Assembly (NCBI GenBank): GCA_032717465.1
Contig: CM064666.1
Span: 3,702,528-3,766,527 of the forward strand
Reading direction: 5' to 3'
DNA: 64,000 nt
From: Coenobita brevimanus
Lineage: Eukaryota; Arthropoda; Malacostraca; Decapoda; Coenobitidae
The notes under the pieces are model-generated. The model did not search any database, was not told where the DNA came from, and was given only the letters and a program-made list of their open reading frames with translations. Shown piece after piece: positions 34,555-45,859 of this stretch. A program made the position numbers and the translations under genes. Positions within the stretch are counted from its first letter, which is position 1; every line of letters begins with the position of its first letter.

Positions 34555-36600
34555 TGGATGCTGTGTATGCTATAAGCAAAGTCTCTTGTATACTGCGTGT
34601 AGATATTGTCTGCCATAAAAGTACTGTATCTGTAAAACATTTCTTCTTACCTGTAATAGTGGGGTTATTAATAATTCTAACAGCTTTGATCTGAATTTTG
34701 TGTACAGTAGTTGTTTTAGTAAAACCTCTCCACATCCATTCCACAAGGATGAGCAATATTCCAACTGAAAGCGCACATGACTTGCAAATTATAGCTAACT
34801 GCTCGTCAGTGATGAAATTACGGACTCTGAACAAAAACCCAAGCTTCTTTGATGCGGTTTCATTAAGTGATCTAACATGAGACTGTTAAGTGAAACACCA
34901 AGAATTTCAATATTTTTAGAGATAGGAATATTAGTAGCACTGAAGATAATATAAGAATCAGGCAATATCTGTCTATTAGTAAATTGTACATATTTCATTA
35001 TTCTAACCTTAAATGAGACATTGTTATTTTGTCCCCATTCAGTAATTTTAGATCAGTCTTGATTTATGGAGATTGCTATACTGAGTTGTGAGTTTAAGAT
35101 ATTAAAATTTGTGAATGGGTGTTTAGGTGTAAATGAGCTGTGAAGTGTTTAGTCATCTGGATATGAATCGATGGGATTATGGGTGACAGATAAGAGATCA
35201 CTAATATGAATTAGGAGTAGGGTTGGAGCCAGAACTGATCCTTGAGGAACGTCGGTATTAATCAAGTGGAAGTTGGAATATACACCATCTACTTTTACCC
35301 TTATATTACTGTTGCAGAATTATGAGGAAATCAGAGAAACAAAGGATGATAGGGCATAACAAGGGATTCTGGACAGCAAGGAACGGTGCCACACTCTCAA
35401 AAACTTTAGAAATATCAAGGGCTACTGCATGAGTTTCTCTGTATTGGTCAAGTTATTGACTGATAGATGGTATAAGTCAGGAGACTGAATATATCAACGG
35501 TGGATCTTTCGTGGTGAAAACCACACTGATGTTGGATTCAAGTTGTTTAAGTATGTGCTTATTAATTGCAGTCTCAAATATTTTATCAAGTGATTTGATA
35601 GCAGTTGGTCTGTAGTAAAAGGGGTCTGATGAATGTTCTTCTTCGGTATTGGGTGGATATTGGCTTCCTTCCAAGAATTAAACAATGAAGAAGTACGTAT
35701 GCATAGTCTGAATAATTTAGCTAGAAAAAGAGCTAGTAAAACAAATGAAGGAATTCCATCTGGACCTGGAGCTGTGTTTGTTGGTTAATTATCCAGGATG
35801 GATTTTATATATCTAATTAGTATCTTAAGTGGAGCAATTTCGGGAAAGTCAAGTTCTACTACAGGGACGTTCTGGCTGACTTCCTGTAAGGTAGAATTTC
35901 TGGCAAGGGTGTTCGCTTTAGCACGCCGGTCATTTATAGTGTTACCATCTGAAGATTTTAGTGGGGGAATGGGTAATGACTTGTTAAGTTATTACTGAAA
36001 GAAGTGAGAATTGACCAGAATATTCTATTATCAATAGGACTGTTTAATAGTTTGGATGCTTGGTTATGAAGAAAATTTGATTTAGCGAGATTCATTACTG
36101 CTTTTGCATGGTTTCTAGCAATTATAAATTGACTAAAGGATTCATATATCTGTTATTATAATAAGAGTTATATGCAATTGCTGTCAAAACATTTCGGGGA
36201 GTCCGATTTGTAGTGAACTGTTGACTGGATATGAACAATTCCATACCAGCTTGTATTAAGTCATTAATGTGGGACTGGGTAGAACTGATGTCACTTGAGA
36301 ACGACTGCCATGGAATATCAGCAAGATAATTTTTAAATCCATCCCAGGCTGCCCTATCAAATAGCCATGTGGTCACTGACAGGTTGAGAACGGGGAGGTT
36401 TGAGGGAACTGAGTAATGAGGCTTTGATAGGATTGTGGTCGGAGGATCCAAGTGGTGACAATACTTCTATCCTGTATTGATCTGGGTTATTTGTCAGGAA
36501 CAGGTCCAAGAGATAGGTGTTATGGTCAGAATTATCTGGTATTCTGGTTGGTTGTCTTACCAATTGTGTGAGATTTAAAACATCTCTCGGTTTTGGGTTT
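34555..36600 (-). pseudogene. CR1/Jockey-group LINE, heavily decayed (F)
   Basis: Reading down the minus strand: the endonuclease end (TRIPDNSDHNTYLLDLFLTN and LGSSDHNPI near 36540-36440); a linker (WDGFKNYLADIPWQSF near 36340-36300); an RT start with TAPGPDGIPSFVL (about 35775-35735), NSWKEANIHPIPKK, a degraded palm with DVPQGSVLAPTL near 35265-35225 and a Y-P-D-D box near 35160; and a C-terminus with an EYCSSLWNGCGEVL-like stretch (34770-34730). Many stops and shifts. Older than element E. Confidence 0.78.
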
Positions 36601-36639
36601 ACACGGCCAGTCCGCAGGTTAGTAGTCTGTTAGTGCCCA

Positions 36640-37973
36640 GTAATACCACCCTTTCTGAAGAAAAGAAATTTACGAGGGAAAATTTTTGGAAATCTCACAA
36701 GGTTTCATTCAAAACAGTCTGCCAAAACATCCCTTTTCCCCTTCACATATAACTCCATTGATGTCTTCTTGTTCTCTCTCCAACTGGCAGTCAGGTCCAA
36801 TGCCAAGAGCAGCCTGACTCTCAGCAGGTGATACCAACGATGCAGCACTAGGGGATCCCGTGTCCTCTCGTTTCCTTCAGTATGTTAACATGGTACAGTC
36901 TTAATGCTTTCCTCTGGTCTGGGATCTGGAAGACATAAGTAACATTACCTACCCTCTTCTCTTCTACATAAGGGCCTGAGAAAGTTGTCTGTAAGGCCTG
37001 TCCACGAACAGATCAATACTAACACTTTTTATCCTGGGTGAAACACTACTAGCATGGTTGCTTTTATCAACTCTTCAACTTCTATTGAGAGGACTCCAGA
37101 TTTGCCTTAGCTACTTCTAAACACTTGGCTAATGTTTCTTTGAATATGAGACATAGGTAAGCAAATTAATATGACCATCATCACTGACCCATTGTTCCTT
37201 AAGCAACTTTAATGGACCTTTTGCATTGTGATCAAATATGAACTCAAACGGAGAGTAGCTTCAAGACTGATTTGGCGTTTCCCTGGTTGCAAACAAAAGG
37301 AAAGGAAGACCTTTGTCCCAGTCCGTTTTATGAACAATACAATGTTTCTTTAACATTTGTTTAATGGTGAGATGATATCTCTCCAGTGCTTTCTGACTCT
37401 GAGGACGGGAGTCTGAAGAGATGCCTGACTCTGAGGATATAGGAGGCGGAGGAGGTGACCTGGGAGATTCCTAATTCTTTGAGGGTTTGTCTGAATAATT
37501 TGGACATGAAATTGCTGCCCTGACCTGACTACACCTGTTTTGGAAGACCAAACACAAAAACAAAATAATTATCTTGATACCACTGCTTTAGCTGAATTGT
37601 TTCTCAAGGGGATGGCTTCAGGATGCCTAGTGGTTGTATGTCCATCATAGACAGAATATACTTGTGGCCTGATGAGGTATTTGGCTGAGGACCGACAATA
37701 CCTACAAGGACTTTAGTGAATGCGGCATCAGAAACAGGAAGAGGAACTAATGGCATACAGGATTAGGCTTGTTACTCTTACCGACCAGCTGGCAAATATG
37801 GCATGACTTCAATACTGGAAAACGTCTCAGCGGATTCCAGGCCAGTAGAAATGTTCCCAGATGCAAGAAAAAGTGTTCCTCACTCCTGTGTACTGCCAAA
37901 GTAGAATCATGAGCAATTATATAATCTTTTGCCTACATACCCTTGGAACAACCACTTGATGTACAGTGAAAGA
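36640..37973 (-). pseudogene. Gmr1-like copy 2: RNase H tail joined to integrase
   Basis: Minus-strand remnant matching the complete element. 36655-36760 corresponds to the RNase H tail (nucleotide words AAGAAATTTAC, AAACAGTCTG, CCCCTTCACAT also at 26990-27080). Directly next, 36900-37005 gives the integrase C-terminus (FSGPYVEEKRVGNVTYVF), then integrase core words at 37200-37900 (e.g. GATGATATCTCTCCA at 37370, also at 29020). The whole RT is missing, an internal deletion of about 1.5 kb. Interrupted at 37973 by a TA-flanked element. Confidence 0.75.
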
Positions 37974-38999
37974 CAAAAGTCGTGTCCCGGTTCTGTCCGA
38001 AGATTAAGTGTAACATGCGAAACATTATGAGAGCTCCATCACACCTGCATATTCGTGGTTGGCTAGCCTGACTTTACTCAAGCTTCATAATTATTTACTG
38101 CTAATGAAAGTATAAACGAACCCTGGATACTGTGAAGTCTTAACATTCATTTGTGAAAACTGCTGCATCTGAGAGACGAAATGTGAACCATAATCGGTCA
38201 GGGGCCGACTGTTGGCTGTTACATCTTACACCTTACTACAATACGTCATGCAAAACTAATTTATACCTTGTGGCAGGGCAAAACAACATGCATCCAACTA
38301 CTGATAGAGGACATGATATACCCTTATTATGAGGAAAGAATTCCGAACAGATAGTTCGGATTAGGTGCTTTAGGGGGAGGGCACCATGAAGGTTTAATAA
38401 GGAGGAGGCGCCATGTCAGTGTTCCTCTCTCCGCGCCAGTGAAGCCGGTGGGCGGGGCTTAGTGGCCCGGGGGGGTAGGGGAGATTGACTCAAAACACTG
38501 CGGTTTAGCAAGGCGACTTATTACATTTAATTGCTTTCTGTTTTTCACCACACACAAACTTCGAGAAATATCATTTGATATGCAAGGTATATATAATGAC
38601 ATTCCTTGTCAATGATACAGATCCCTGAACAGTCCAACAGGCACCACACTATACTCAGAAAATGTAAAGGTCTTGATTTGTTCACTACACAGATAATCAT
38701 TAATATTCTTTATAAGAAACGCTAACAACGTGTTCTTTTGACATCATATTATACTGTAGTGACTATAGATAAATATGAATCAGTCATGTAGGCCAACATT
38801 AATCACAAATGGTAGTATAATTTAATAATTTAGGTTTTCATCGGCGATGGAGAGGAACTGACTCGAAACATTGCAGTTTTTTGCCAATTATTGTCTTCAA
38901 AAGATCAGCTACTTCCCCAGCACAGTCTTCCAATACACCTAAACTGTTAGTACTGAGTAGATTACTTTTTTATAACATTCTGTAATCGTGCATTTTTCC

Positions 39000-40513
39000 T
39001 TAAGAGCCTTCACTTTGACTGAAGTAAAGTTTTATTTCCTTTTCTTGGAAGCTACAAGTTTTTCTTCATTTTCAGTTAACTTTCTCTTATATTTGGCGAC
39101 CCACAGGACACCATAGGAAAGCTTAAGGCTTCATCTCTAGGCCTGTCCATAGGAAAGGAACAATCACTAGTGCCTTCTGAGATACCAGTACTGTTATCAA
39201 CACTAACAATTCTACTGCTGTTAACAGAATTCAGTTTAACAGACTGTGCTGCTGGTACCTCCCGTTTGTCTGGGCTTTTCCTGGGCAATTTAATTTTCTT
39301 CTGTAAATATGATGGAAAACCAGCAAACTTATGGTGTCACACCTTCCCTTAACATAGTTTGGTGTGGTCCTGTCAAATTCCTTTCTTAAAATGTTGAGAA
39401 CAGAGAACTGCTGATTTAGAAGGATTAAAGTCCTTCCTACGTGTTGCCTATATCCACTTCCTGTGAAAAATTTCATCTCTTGGGAACCTACAAGATAAAA
39501 TACAAGCAAATAACTTTTTTGTCAAGAGAATACCAAATATGAGGTCAGTTCAGATTTCTTTGCTCCAAGTCAAATCCAATTCCAGAAGGAAATTATCATA
39601 TTCTAATTCATTTGCAAGAGAAAATTTATTGATTCCAGTTCAGTTAAATTCACCATAGTTTAAATTTCAAATTACCTAGGCTACATATATTTATTTATTC
39701 CACCTCAATGAAATTCACTCAAGGTTGTAATCCTCCTTACCCCCGGCATACCACTGATAAAGGATAGCCAAGACAGAAACCCTTGTTAGTTATTTTGTCT
39801 ATATTAAACCAATGACTGATATAAAATAACTCTTATAGTATGAAAAACTTGGTTATTATTAGACATAACTACCTTTTAAATCAAGTGGACGAGCTGAAGT
39901 TAAATAGCTTAGGCTAAGATTAGATCAGATTAGGTGAACTGGGTTAGGTAAGATTAGGTTAGGATGAGCTGGGTTAAGCCGGCTTGGGGTAAGTAAAGTT
40001 AGATGGGTTAATTTAGTGACTGGTTAAGATAAGCTAGGCCAGGCTGGGCTAGGTGGGTTAGGTTAAGTTAAGCTGGGTTTGGTGATTAGGTTAGGTTAGG
40101 CTACGTTGCTTAGGTTATAAAGGCTAATTTGGGATAGGCCATGTGGGTTAGGTTAGGTGTTTGAGACCCTAGGCCTAGTCTACTTATTGGACGACCGGCC
40201 ACAACGCGGAAGCACTTTGTCGGTATTCTTTACTCCCCACCCCCCCCAATTTGGAATATTTAGTATCAGCACCGGTGTCTAAACTGAATGTAGATTATTG
40301 GAGGTTGCCAAAGTCTTGAAAAACATCAGTATGGAATCACTAGACCATAAATGATCAAAGAAAATGCGTGGAAAAGAACCCAACATGACAGTTTTAAACC
40401 CATTTCTAAAAAAACATTTCCTTATTTATTTTAACCTACTAGTTTTACCTATGGAATGTTACAGAGTCTCGTCGATCCTTTTACGTACACCCAAAAGCAG
40501 AACAAGCAGGCAT
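39000..40513 (-). pseudogene. THAP-domain gene, two exons, disabled
   Basis: THAP is a DNA-binding C2CH zinc finger shared by P-element-type transposases and host regulators. Exon 1 (40513-40449) starts ATG: MPACSAFGCT, then a TAA, then KDRRDSVTFHR, ending AG|GTAAAA. Exon 2 begins at 39487 after TTGTAG and continues the finger: FPRDEIFHRKWI, a TAG, ATRRKDFNPSKSAVLCSQHF, with C-x2-H completing the C2CH. The two exons meet at the canonical FHR|FP. After a frameshift, FPSYLQKKIKLPRKSPDKRE and a low-complexity stretch follow. Stops in both exons and the frameshift make it a pseudogene. Downstream domains were not identified. The intron is about 960 bp. Confidence 0.8.
39908..40160 (+). repeat. 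Degenerate TTAGG-type interstitial repeat
   Basis: GGTTAGGTTAGG-like words recur with variants (GGGTTAGG, GATTAGGTTAGG, TAGGCTAGG-like). TTAGG is the arthropod telomere unit. Here it is short, interstitial and within the THAP pseudogene's intron. Confidence 0.65.
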
Positions 40514-41049
40514 GTTGAATGAAGAGTTCCACTCTCAGCTGACGTTTGTTCTGAGTCAAAGGGGGGCGGGGGGCTGCATCGCGCTGGCTTCAAGTCACGT
40601 GACCTCATGCCGACTCCTCCCTTGTTATACCTCCATGGACGGCACAGTGGACAGCGGTCATCGTTCAGGTAGCCCTATTGTTACCACACCAATATAGGAC
40701 CAGGAAGTAATCACAACGACGGAAGGCAGCACCTGTAAGCAGTGTTTATTCTGTAAGAGACGAATTGGACCTAGAATAAAACACAGGAATAGCTCTATGT
40801 AGATTTCGATCTCCTGGGTCATGCGTTCGAACTCAAGCCTATGGGATTCATTTCGTCACTCATAACAAAACAATCGATTACTATTATACACTAACTCTAT
40901 CCCCATATGTGACAACGTTGTTTGATGACAGATAATTACAATTACAGCTTATAATTACCAACTTCAGCTAAGCAGAAGTTATTTTAATAGAGACGAATCC
41001 AAACCTGGACATGTCTTTAAAATTGCTTTGCAGTGTTCCTAACATGGTA

Positions 41050-41052
<3 letters not shown>
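40161..41052. other. THAP exon 1 region and unassigned sequence
   Basis: Apart from THAP exon 1 (40449-40513), no gene. A GC-rich patch with a G/C run at 40559-40575 lies just upstream of exon 1 on the minus strand and could be promoter-proximal. Confidence 0.4.

Positions 41053-41117
<65 letters not shown>
41053..41117. repeat. (GA)n microsatellite
   Basis: About 65 bp of pure AG. Confidence 0.97.
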
Positions 41118-41119
<2 letters not shown>

Positions 41120-41352
41120 TTCATACATACATCTAGTAAAATCAGCAGACGGAAAATCACAGCTATATATATTTATTTCGCTTAGTTATGAAAAATATGC
41201 TCTCATCTGCAGGCTCGTCACCTGGAGCTAATGGCGACTCGTGTCAGTGCTACCAACCCTCCACGTGATGCAAAGGCGAATGCACCAAAGCTTTAGCCTT
41301 CCAGCCGATGTTTTCACCACAATTCAGGAGATGACTTTTGTCTTTCATTGTA

Positions 41353-41644
41353 CACCCATTAAAAAATTATCGGCACTCTATTAGCGTGATAAAAACTGAC
41401 ACATCGAACATGAGATCTGAAAACAAATTCCTGAGTTAACGTGCCAGGTTGGTATCCCTGATCCACTGAGCCTTAGGCCCGTATTCATAGTGGCACCGGA
41501 GACTTCGTAGCATCGCTTACTGAGCGATTTGTTTTATTTAATACTTATCACTGTTTACGGTACTTTAAGATTTTAAGGAAAACAAGGTATGTGTAATATT
41601 AAAAAGATCTTAAAACACTGAGATAATTTCTTGTGTAGCATCAA
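41353..41644. other. No gene recognised
   Basis: The first ~24 bp may continue Gmr1-like copy 2; the rest is unassigned. Confidence 0.4.
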
Positions 41645-42104
41645 GAAGATTTGAAGACAGTATTGTCGAAGAACTCATGTGTATATTTTACTTTTGTCTC
41701 AATAGCTAAGTAACTAACTGTATGCTTAACTGTAACCATATTCGTTTCAGATCATGCGAGGGACCACAGCTATATATATGTGGAAAGTTACAGCTTTAAA
41801 ACTTTTGTGGTTTTCCTTAAGACATGTTGCAAAGAAAACACTTATCAGATTTGAATTTGGTACTTTCCACTAGGCTAAACTGCAAGTTATTGAGCGAAAA
41901 TTATTCAACAAGCATTTTTATCTTAGGATTTCCAACAGATAGCTGTATCTCAATTAGTTTCTGAAACATTTAAATTTCAAACATACATTTTTTAGAATAA
42001 AAATGGGTGTATGACCTTTAAAAATAGATCAATTTCATTTCTATCTTGGGTTGCCGTAGGGTAACTTCATGTATAATATCAAGATCGATGAAAATAAATG
42101 CGAA

Positions 42105-42195
42105 TAATAATAATAATAATAATAATAAAATAATAATAATAATAGTAATAAAATAATAATAATAATAAAATAATAATAATAATAATAATAATGCT
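42105..42195. repeat. (AAT)n microsatellite
   Basis: About 90 bp of AAT with AAAT interruptions. Confidence 0.95.
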
Positions 42196-42295
42196 GACAA
42201 AAACAAGAAGCTACGCCATTTATATGGCGAAGCTTAACATTAATAATAATACTGACGAAAACAAAAAGCTTTGCCATTTATAAGGCGAAGCTTAA
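42193..42295. repeat. Two copies of a hairpin module next to (AAT)n
   Basis: Unit: CTGAC(A/G)AAAACAA followed by a hairpin, AAGCTACGCCAT / ATGGCGAAGCTT around TTAT at about 42208-42235, one mismatch. The second unit is at 42252-42293. A third diverged unit lies at 43252-43297. Function unknown. Confidence 0.6.
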
Positions 42296-42889
42296 TAATG
42301 ATAATCATACTAATAATTAGTTACCTACCCTTATTGAGTAGCCACAGTAGGGAAGCTTGGTCATATCTAATTAAGGTATGTAAGGTAGGCTATGAGTAAT
42401 ATAAACAACATGTGAAGACCCTTAGGTAACCTGTACAACATTAACAGGATCTGAAGACAAAGGTGTCGAAGAAGGCATTTGTATATTTTACGTTTGTCTC
42501 AACATCGCGGTAACTGTAACCTGAACTGTAACAAGATTTTCAGATCACAAGAGCGATCACAGTTCTATACCTGGAAAGTTAGCTTTAAAGTTTTCCTGGG
42601 TTTCTCTAAAACGTGTTGCAAAGAAAAAACTGAACAGATTTTAATTCGGTTCTTTCCACTAGGGTAAATGATAAAAATATTAAGCAAATAATATTCAGAA
42701 AACATTTTTATCGGAGGATTTTCAACCAGTTAGCTTCTGAGATATTTCATCTTCAAATATGCAATTTTTAAAATAAAAATGAGTATCACCAAAAATAGGT
42801 CTAGTTCATTTATATTTGGCACAAGGACTTGGGTTGCCCATGGGTATCTTCATGTACAGTATCAACAAGAACGAAAAAAGAAAATGCAA

Positions 42890-43190
42890 AGAAAAATCAT
42901 CATCATCATCATTATCATCATCATCATCATCATCCCGACCTCCTTTCCCACCCTAGGGCAGGGTGAGGAGTAGCAGCGTCTAGACAGCCTAAGTTTGCCC
43001 ACTCCAATGGGCCTCGCTTCCATTTACTTAAAATTCAAGACCCCGGAATCCTGGCTCTATCTGATGCGCCAAAAACTTTCACCGCATTCAGTAGCTTCAC
43101 ATAAATGTATCCGATAGTCACGTAAAAAAAGAGTGCCAAATCCCTGATCATGCACTTTTTCTCACAACATTCATCCAGCCTCATGACTTC
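42890..43190 (-). mobile_element. LINE family C, 3'-end fragment (C1)
   Basis: Similar to 49150-49460: shared words GGGTGAGGAGTAGCA, CCCCGGAATCCTGGCTC, TGCGCCAAAAA/TACGCCAAAAA, AGAGTGCCAAAT-like, and CATTCATCCAGCC. These lie beyond and at the C-terminal end of LINE family C on the minus strand. Confidence 0.75.
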
Positions 43191-43204
43191 CAAAGAAAAA
43201 ATAA

Positions 43205-43209
43205 TAATG

Positions 43210-43240
<31 letters not shown>

Positions 43241-43350
43241 TAATACAGTAACACTTACGAAAACAAGAAGCTGCTCCATTTATTTGGCGACGTTTAATAA
43301 TAAAGTAGATGTGCATTTTCTTCCTGTGCATTAAAAAAAAAAAAAAAAAA
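43205..43350. repeat. (AAT)n, third hairpin module and poly(A) tract
   Basis: AATAATAAT run at 43205-43245, a diverged hairpin unit at 43252-43297, and an A22-24 run near 43333-43356. Confidence 0.75.
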
Positions 43351-43953
43351 AAAAAACATGGAAACTGCATACCCAGTCCTGTGATATGTATCCGATTTCA
43401 CTGAAATCCATGTGCTTACACTTTCTGTTTCTGATTGTTTTAATTTTGGGGAGGGGGAGTGACCTCCCATGAATCACTGGAAGGTTCATGCTCCCCAAAT
43501 ATCGCATTACAGATGCGAGTTCACTGTACAACATGTACTAAGATATCAGTGCCATATCTGCAATCCTTTCACAAATTAATTTCCTGAGGATGGCTGACCC
43601 CCATAAAAATCATGGTTGGTTGAGAGGGATTAAAAAGTTATGCCGCTTTAGTTCTTGTTGTCCGTTTGCGTTCGATATTGTTAACATGAACAGCGATTCT
43701 AAGACACAGATTATTTGCAGTTGAACAGTATTAGGTGCAATGAACAGCGAACAGGCCAAATGATTCTGAATCTGCACTCCTTGCTATATGGAGGATTTCC
43801 TAAACAGAGTGGGCACTGGTTCCTAGCACTTCATGCAGTACAGCAATGTCTATTGTGTGATATACATTGAGACGATTTTATGCAGTCGGTGTTGGACTTA
43901 AGAGAATGACCTAATTAACTGTAGACATAAATAGCCTCAGCTGGGTAGGGCAA

Positions 43954-44043
43954 CTGATTCCCAGTGCTTCCTGATGAGTCAATTAAGGTGATGAAGCAGC
44001 CCCAGTTGGATGATATAATGGCCAAATTACACACACCACCCGC
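43954..44043 (+). repeat. Interspersed repeat X (90 bp conserved core)
   Basis: Alignable without large gaps to 63911-64000: both start CTGATTCCC(A/G)GTGCT and end CACCACCCGC. Weaker similarity upstream (CACTCCTTGCTATAT at 43775 and 63755). Family unknown; possibly a SINE. Confidence 0.7.
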
Positions 44044-44670
44044 CTCACACTAATCAGGTTTGTTCCACATGGCAGGAGCAGAGCAGAGGCAGGCATGCCT
44101 CCCTCACCTGGGTACCCGCAACCCAGCCACATCAAAATTCAAAGGAACGAATGGGATGGTAAGGCAGCAGAAATCACCAAGATATAATCCTAACACTCTT
44201 ATGCCACCCAGCTTGGTTATTATCGCTCTAAAGATCAAAGGTGCAGCACATAAGCAATACAGGAAATAACTATACATCTTCTGCAGATCGGTCTTTTTCA
44301 CCAACATGTTATGTAGCTGCCATTGAACGCCAACCACTCCAGGTAAGTCAAGTAGTTCCTTTTCTCGTATGTAGCAACCTCCGTCACCACCTTGGGTGTA
44401 AGTGCTCGTGCTCAGTTGCAGGAGAAAGATGTTTTCACCTGGTGGCACCGATATAGCCAGACAGCATTTTCATGAATCCCTGTAAGCTTAATGGTATGCG
44501 GGAAGTTGTACCCAGTCAGCGTGCGGTTGGTTTTGACGTCACGAGTGCGTCATTCCTTTCTTACCTATTCGGACACTGAGAGAATATTTAAAGGTGTACC
44601 AATTATTACAATTTTAGTTTACTGATCCAGATAACCTGAATGAGCTTTAGTTGCAAGACGAGCAGTACAC
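44044..44670. other. No gene recognised
   Basis: A minus-strand frame of 114 codons (44448-44104) has no recognised domain. AGGTAAGT at about 44340 would be a splice-donor-like word on the plus strand but nothing supports an exon. Confidence 0.4.

Positions 44671-44735
<65 letters not shown>
44667..44735. repeat. (AC)n(AT)n microsatellite
   Basis: Short AC run then about 50 bp of AT. Confidence 0.95.
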
Positions 44736-44738
<3 letters not shown>

Positions 44739-44892
44739 TACCAGAGACATGCTCGAAACTTGTCTCATATTTTTTCATGAAACCATAATCCAGTTTTTCG
44801 ATACTTCATATTAAATTCCTTCTCTTGAGAGTCTTTAAATTCCTTGGTAAAATATGCATATAAAAGACATCTGCGCATTCACTTACAAAATA

Positions 44893-44895
<3 letters not shown>

Positions 44896-44967
<72 letters not shown>

Positions 44968-44999
44968 CATCTATGTATGCATGTATTAAAAGTTTCCAA

Positions 45000-45036
<37 letters not shown>
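44896..45036. repeat. (GT)n and (AC)n microsatellites
   Basis: GT at about 44896-44962 and AC at about 45003-45036, with 40 bp between them. Being complementary, they could fold or recombine as an inverted pair. Confidence 0.93.
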
Positions 45037-45190
45037 GTACTTTGTGAGGGCATATTCTGATGTTCTTTACACACATATGTTACTATGGAACTCATAGGCA
45101 CTCACTGCAAGGGAATATACAGCCATCAGATATACTGAATAATTGGGCATTGATTTACTTAATTTGAGTACAAGACACATCGCGAGCATG

Positions 45191-45227
<37 letters not shown>

Positions 45228-45229
<2 letters not shown>

Positions 45230-45718
45230 ACCTTCTGTGGTACAGTGGTAGAGTGTGCGTTTCGCACGCTGGTGAGCGCGAGTTCGCCTCCTGCCAGAGT
45301 TGTAAAAACTTTGGGAAGGTGAAATGGACCTTCTGTGGTACAGTGGTAGAGTGTGCGTTTCGCACGCTGGTGAGCGCGAGTTCGCCTCCCGCCAGAGTTG
45401 TAAAAACTTTGGGAAGCGTTCACCAAGCCACTTGCTACTTTGGCGGACACAAGGGGTGCTGTGGTTGAACCAGTGTCACATACTAGTATGCTTGCACCCA
45501 ATCGGCTTAAGGCGGGCCGATTACACTTGGTTTACAGACTACACACACATCCAAAGCCACTACAACACTACAATCACACTCACAAGCACTTCTCACCCTA
45601 CATACAATCTCTACCAGACAGCCTAAGCCACTGGGTAGAGATACATTGGTTGTATCGTCCCTGCTTCGGTAGGGATTGGCCGGTCCTGCAGTGGACCTCA
45701 ACGGCTGATGATGATGAT
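45228..45718 (+). mobile_element. tRNA-derived SINE, copy S2, with duplicated tRNA-like head
   Basis: The head (GGACCTTCTGTGGTACAGTG...) occurs twice, at 45228 and 45326, a 98-bp direct repeat that is almost identical. Each has an A box (TGGTACAGTGGTAGAGTG) and a B-box-like GAGTTCGCCTCC. The rest of the SINE body follows once (45410-45718), ending GATGATGATGAT and then (AC)n(AT)n. An (AT)n tract precedes it. Confidence 0.87.

Positions 45719-45811
<93 letters not shown>
45719..45811. repeat. (AC)n(AT)n microsatellite
   Basis: Joins the tail of SINE S2 to the 3' end of LINE B. Confidence 0.96.
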
Positions 45812-45812
<1 letters not shown>

Positions 45813-45859
45813 TTTCCTGTGGCACCCCACGGGATGCATAGGGCCTCGATGACCTCTCT

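Larger units (their letters stand above)
37974..41350. mobile_element. Putative Tc1/mariner-like element with TA duplication, 3.4 kb
   Basis: Left end CAGTGAAAGACAAAAGTC at 37974; right end (minus strand from 41350) CAATGAAAGACAAAAGTC. TA flanks both sides (37972-37973 and 41351-41352). The C-A-G-T-G...G-A-C-A-A-A-A-G-T-C type end is common in Tc1-like transposons. The left flank is Gmr1-like copy 2; the right flank may resume it, but similarity there is weak. Contents: a THAP-domain pseudogene, a TTAGG-type tract and a (GA)n run. No DDE transposase recognised. Confidence 0.6.
41645..42895. repeat. Tandem duplication of a ~460-bp segment, period ~800 bp
   Basis: Copies at about 41645-42105 and 42447-42895 share ordered words: GTGTATATTTTAC/TTGTATATTTTAC, TTTGTCTCAA, GGAAAGTTA, GTTGCAAAGAAAA, TTTCCACTAGG, CATTTTTATC, AATAAAAATG, GGGTTGCC. 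The copies differ by many substitutions, so the duplication is old. No coding potential seen. Confidence 0.8.

Noticed and set aside
39908..40160. True telomere
   Set aside because: The TTAGG words are degenerate, short and flanked on both sides by ordinary sequence and gene exons.
44104..44448. 114-residue minus-strand frame as a gene
   Set aside because: No domain, low support, lies among repeats.
45228..45310. Functional tRNA genes at the SINE heads
   Set aside because: A and B boxes are present but the cloverleaf is not convincing, and the same head is followed by SINE body in other copies.
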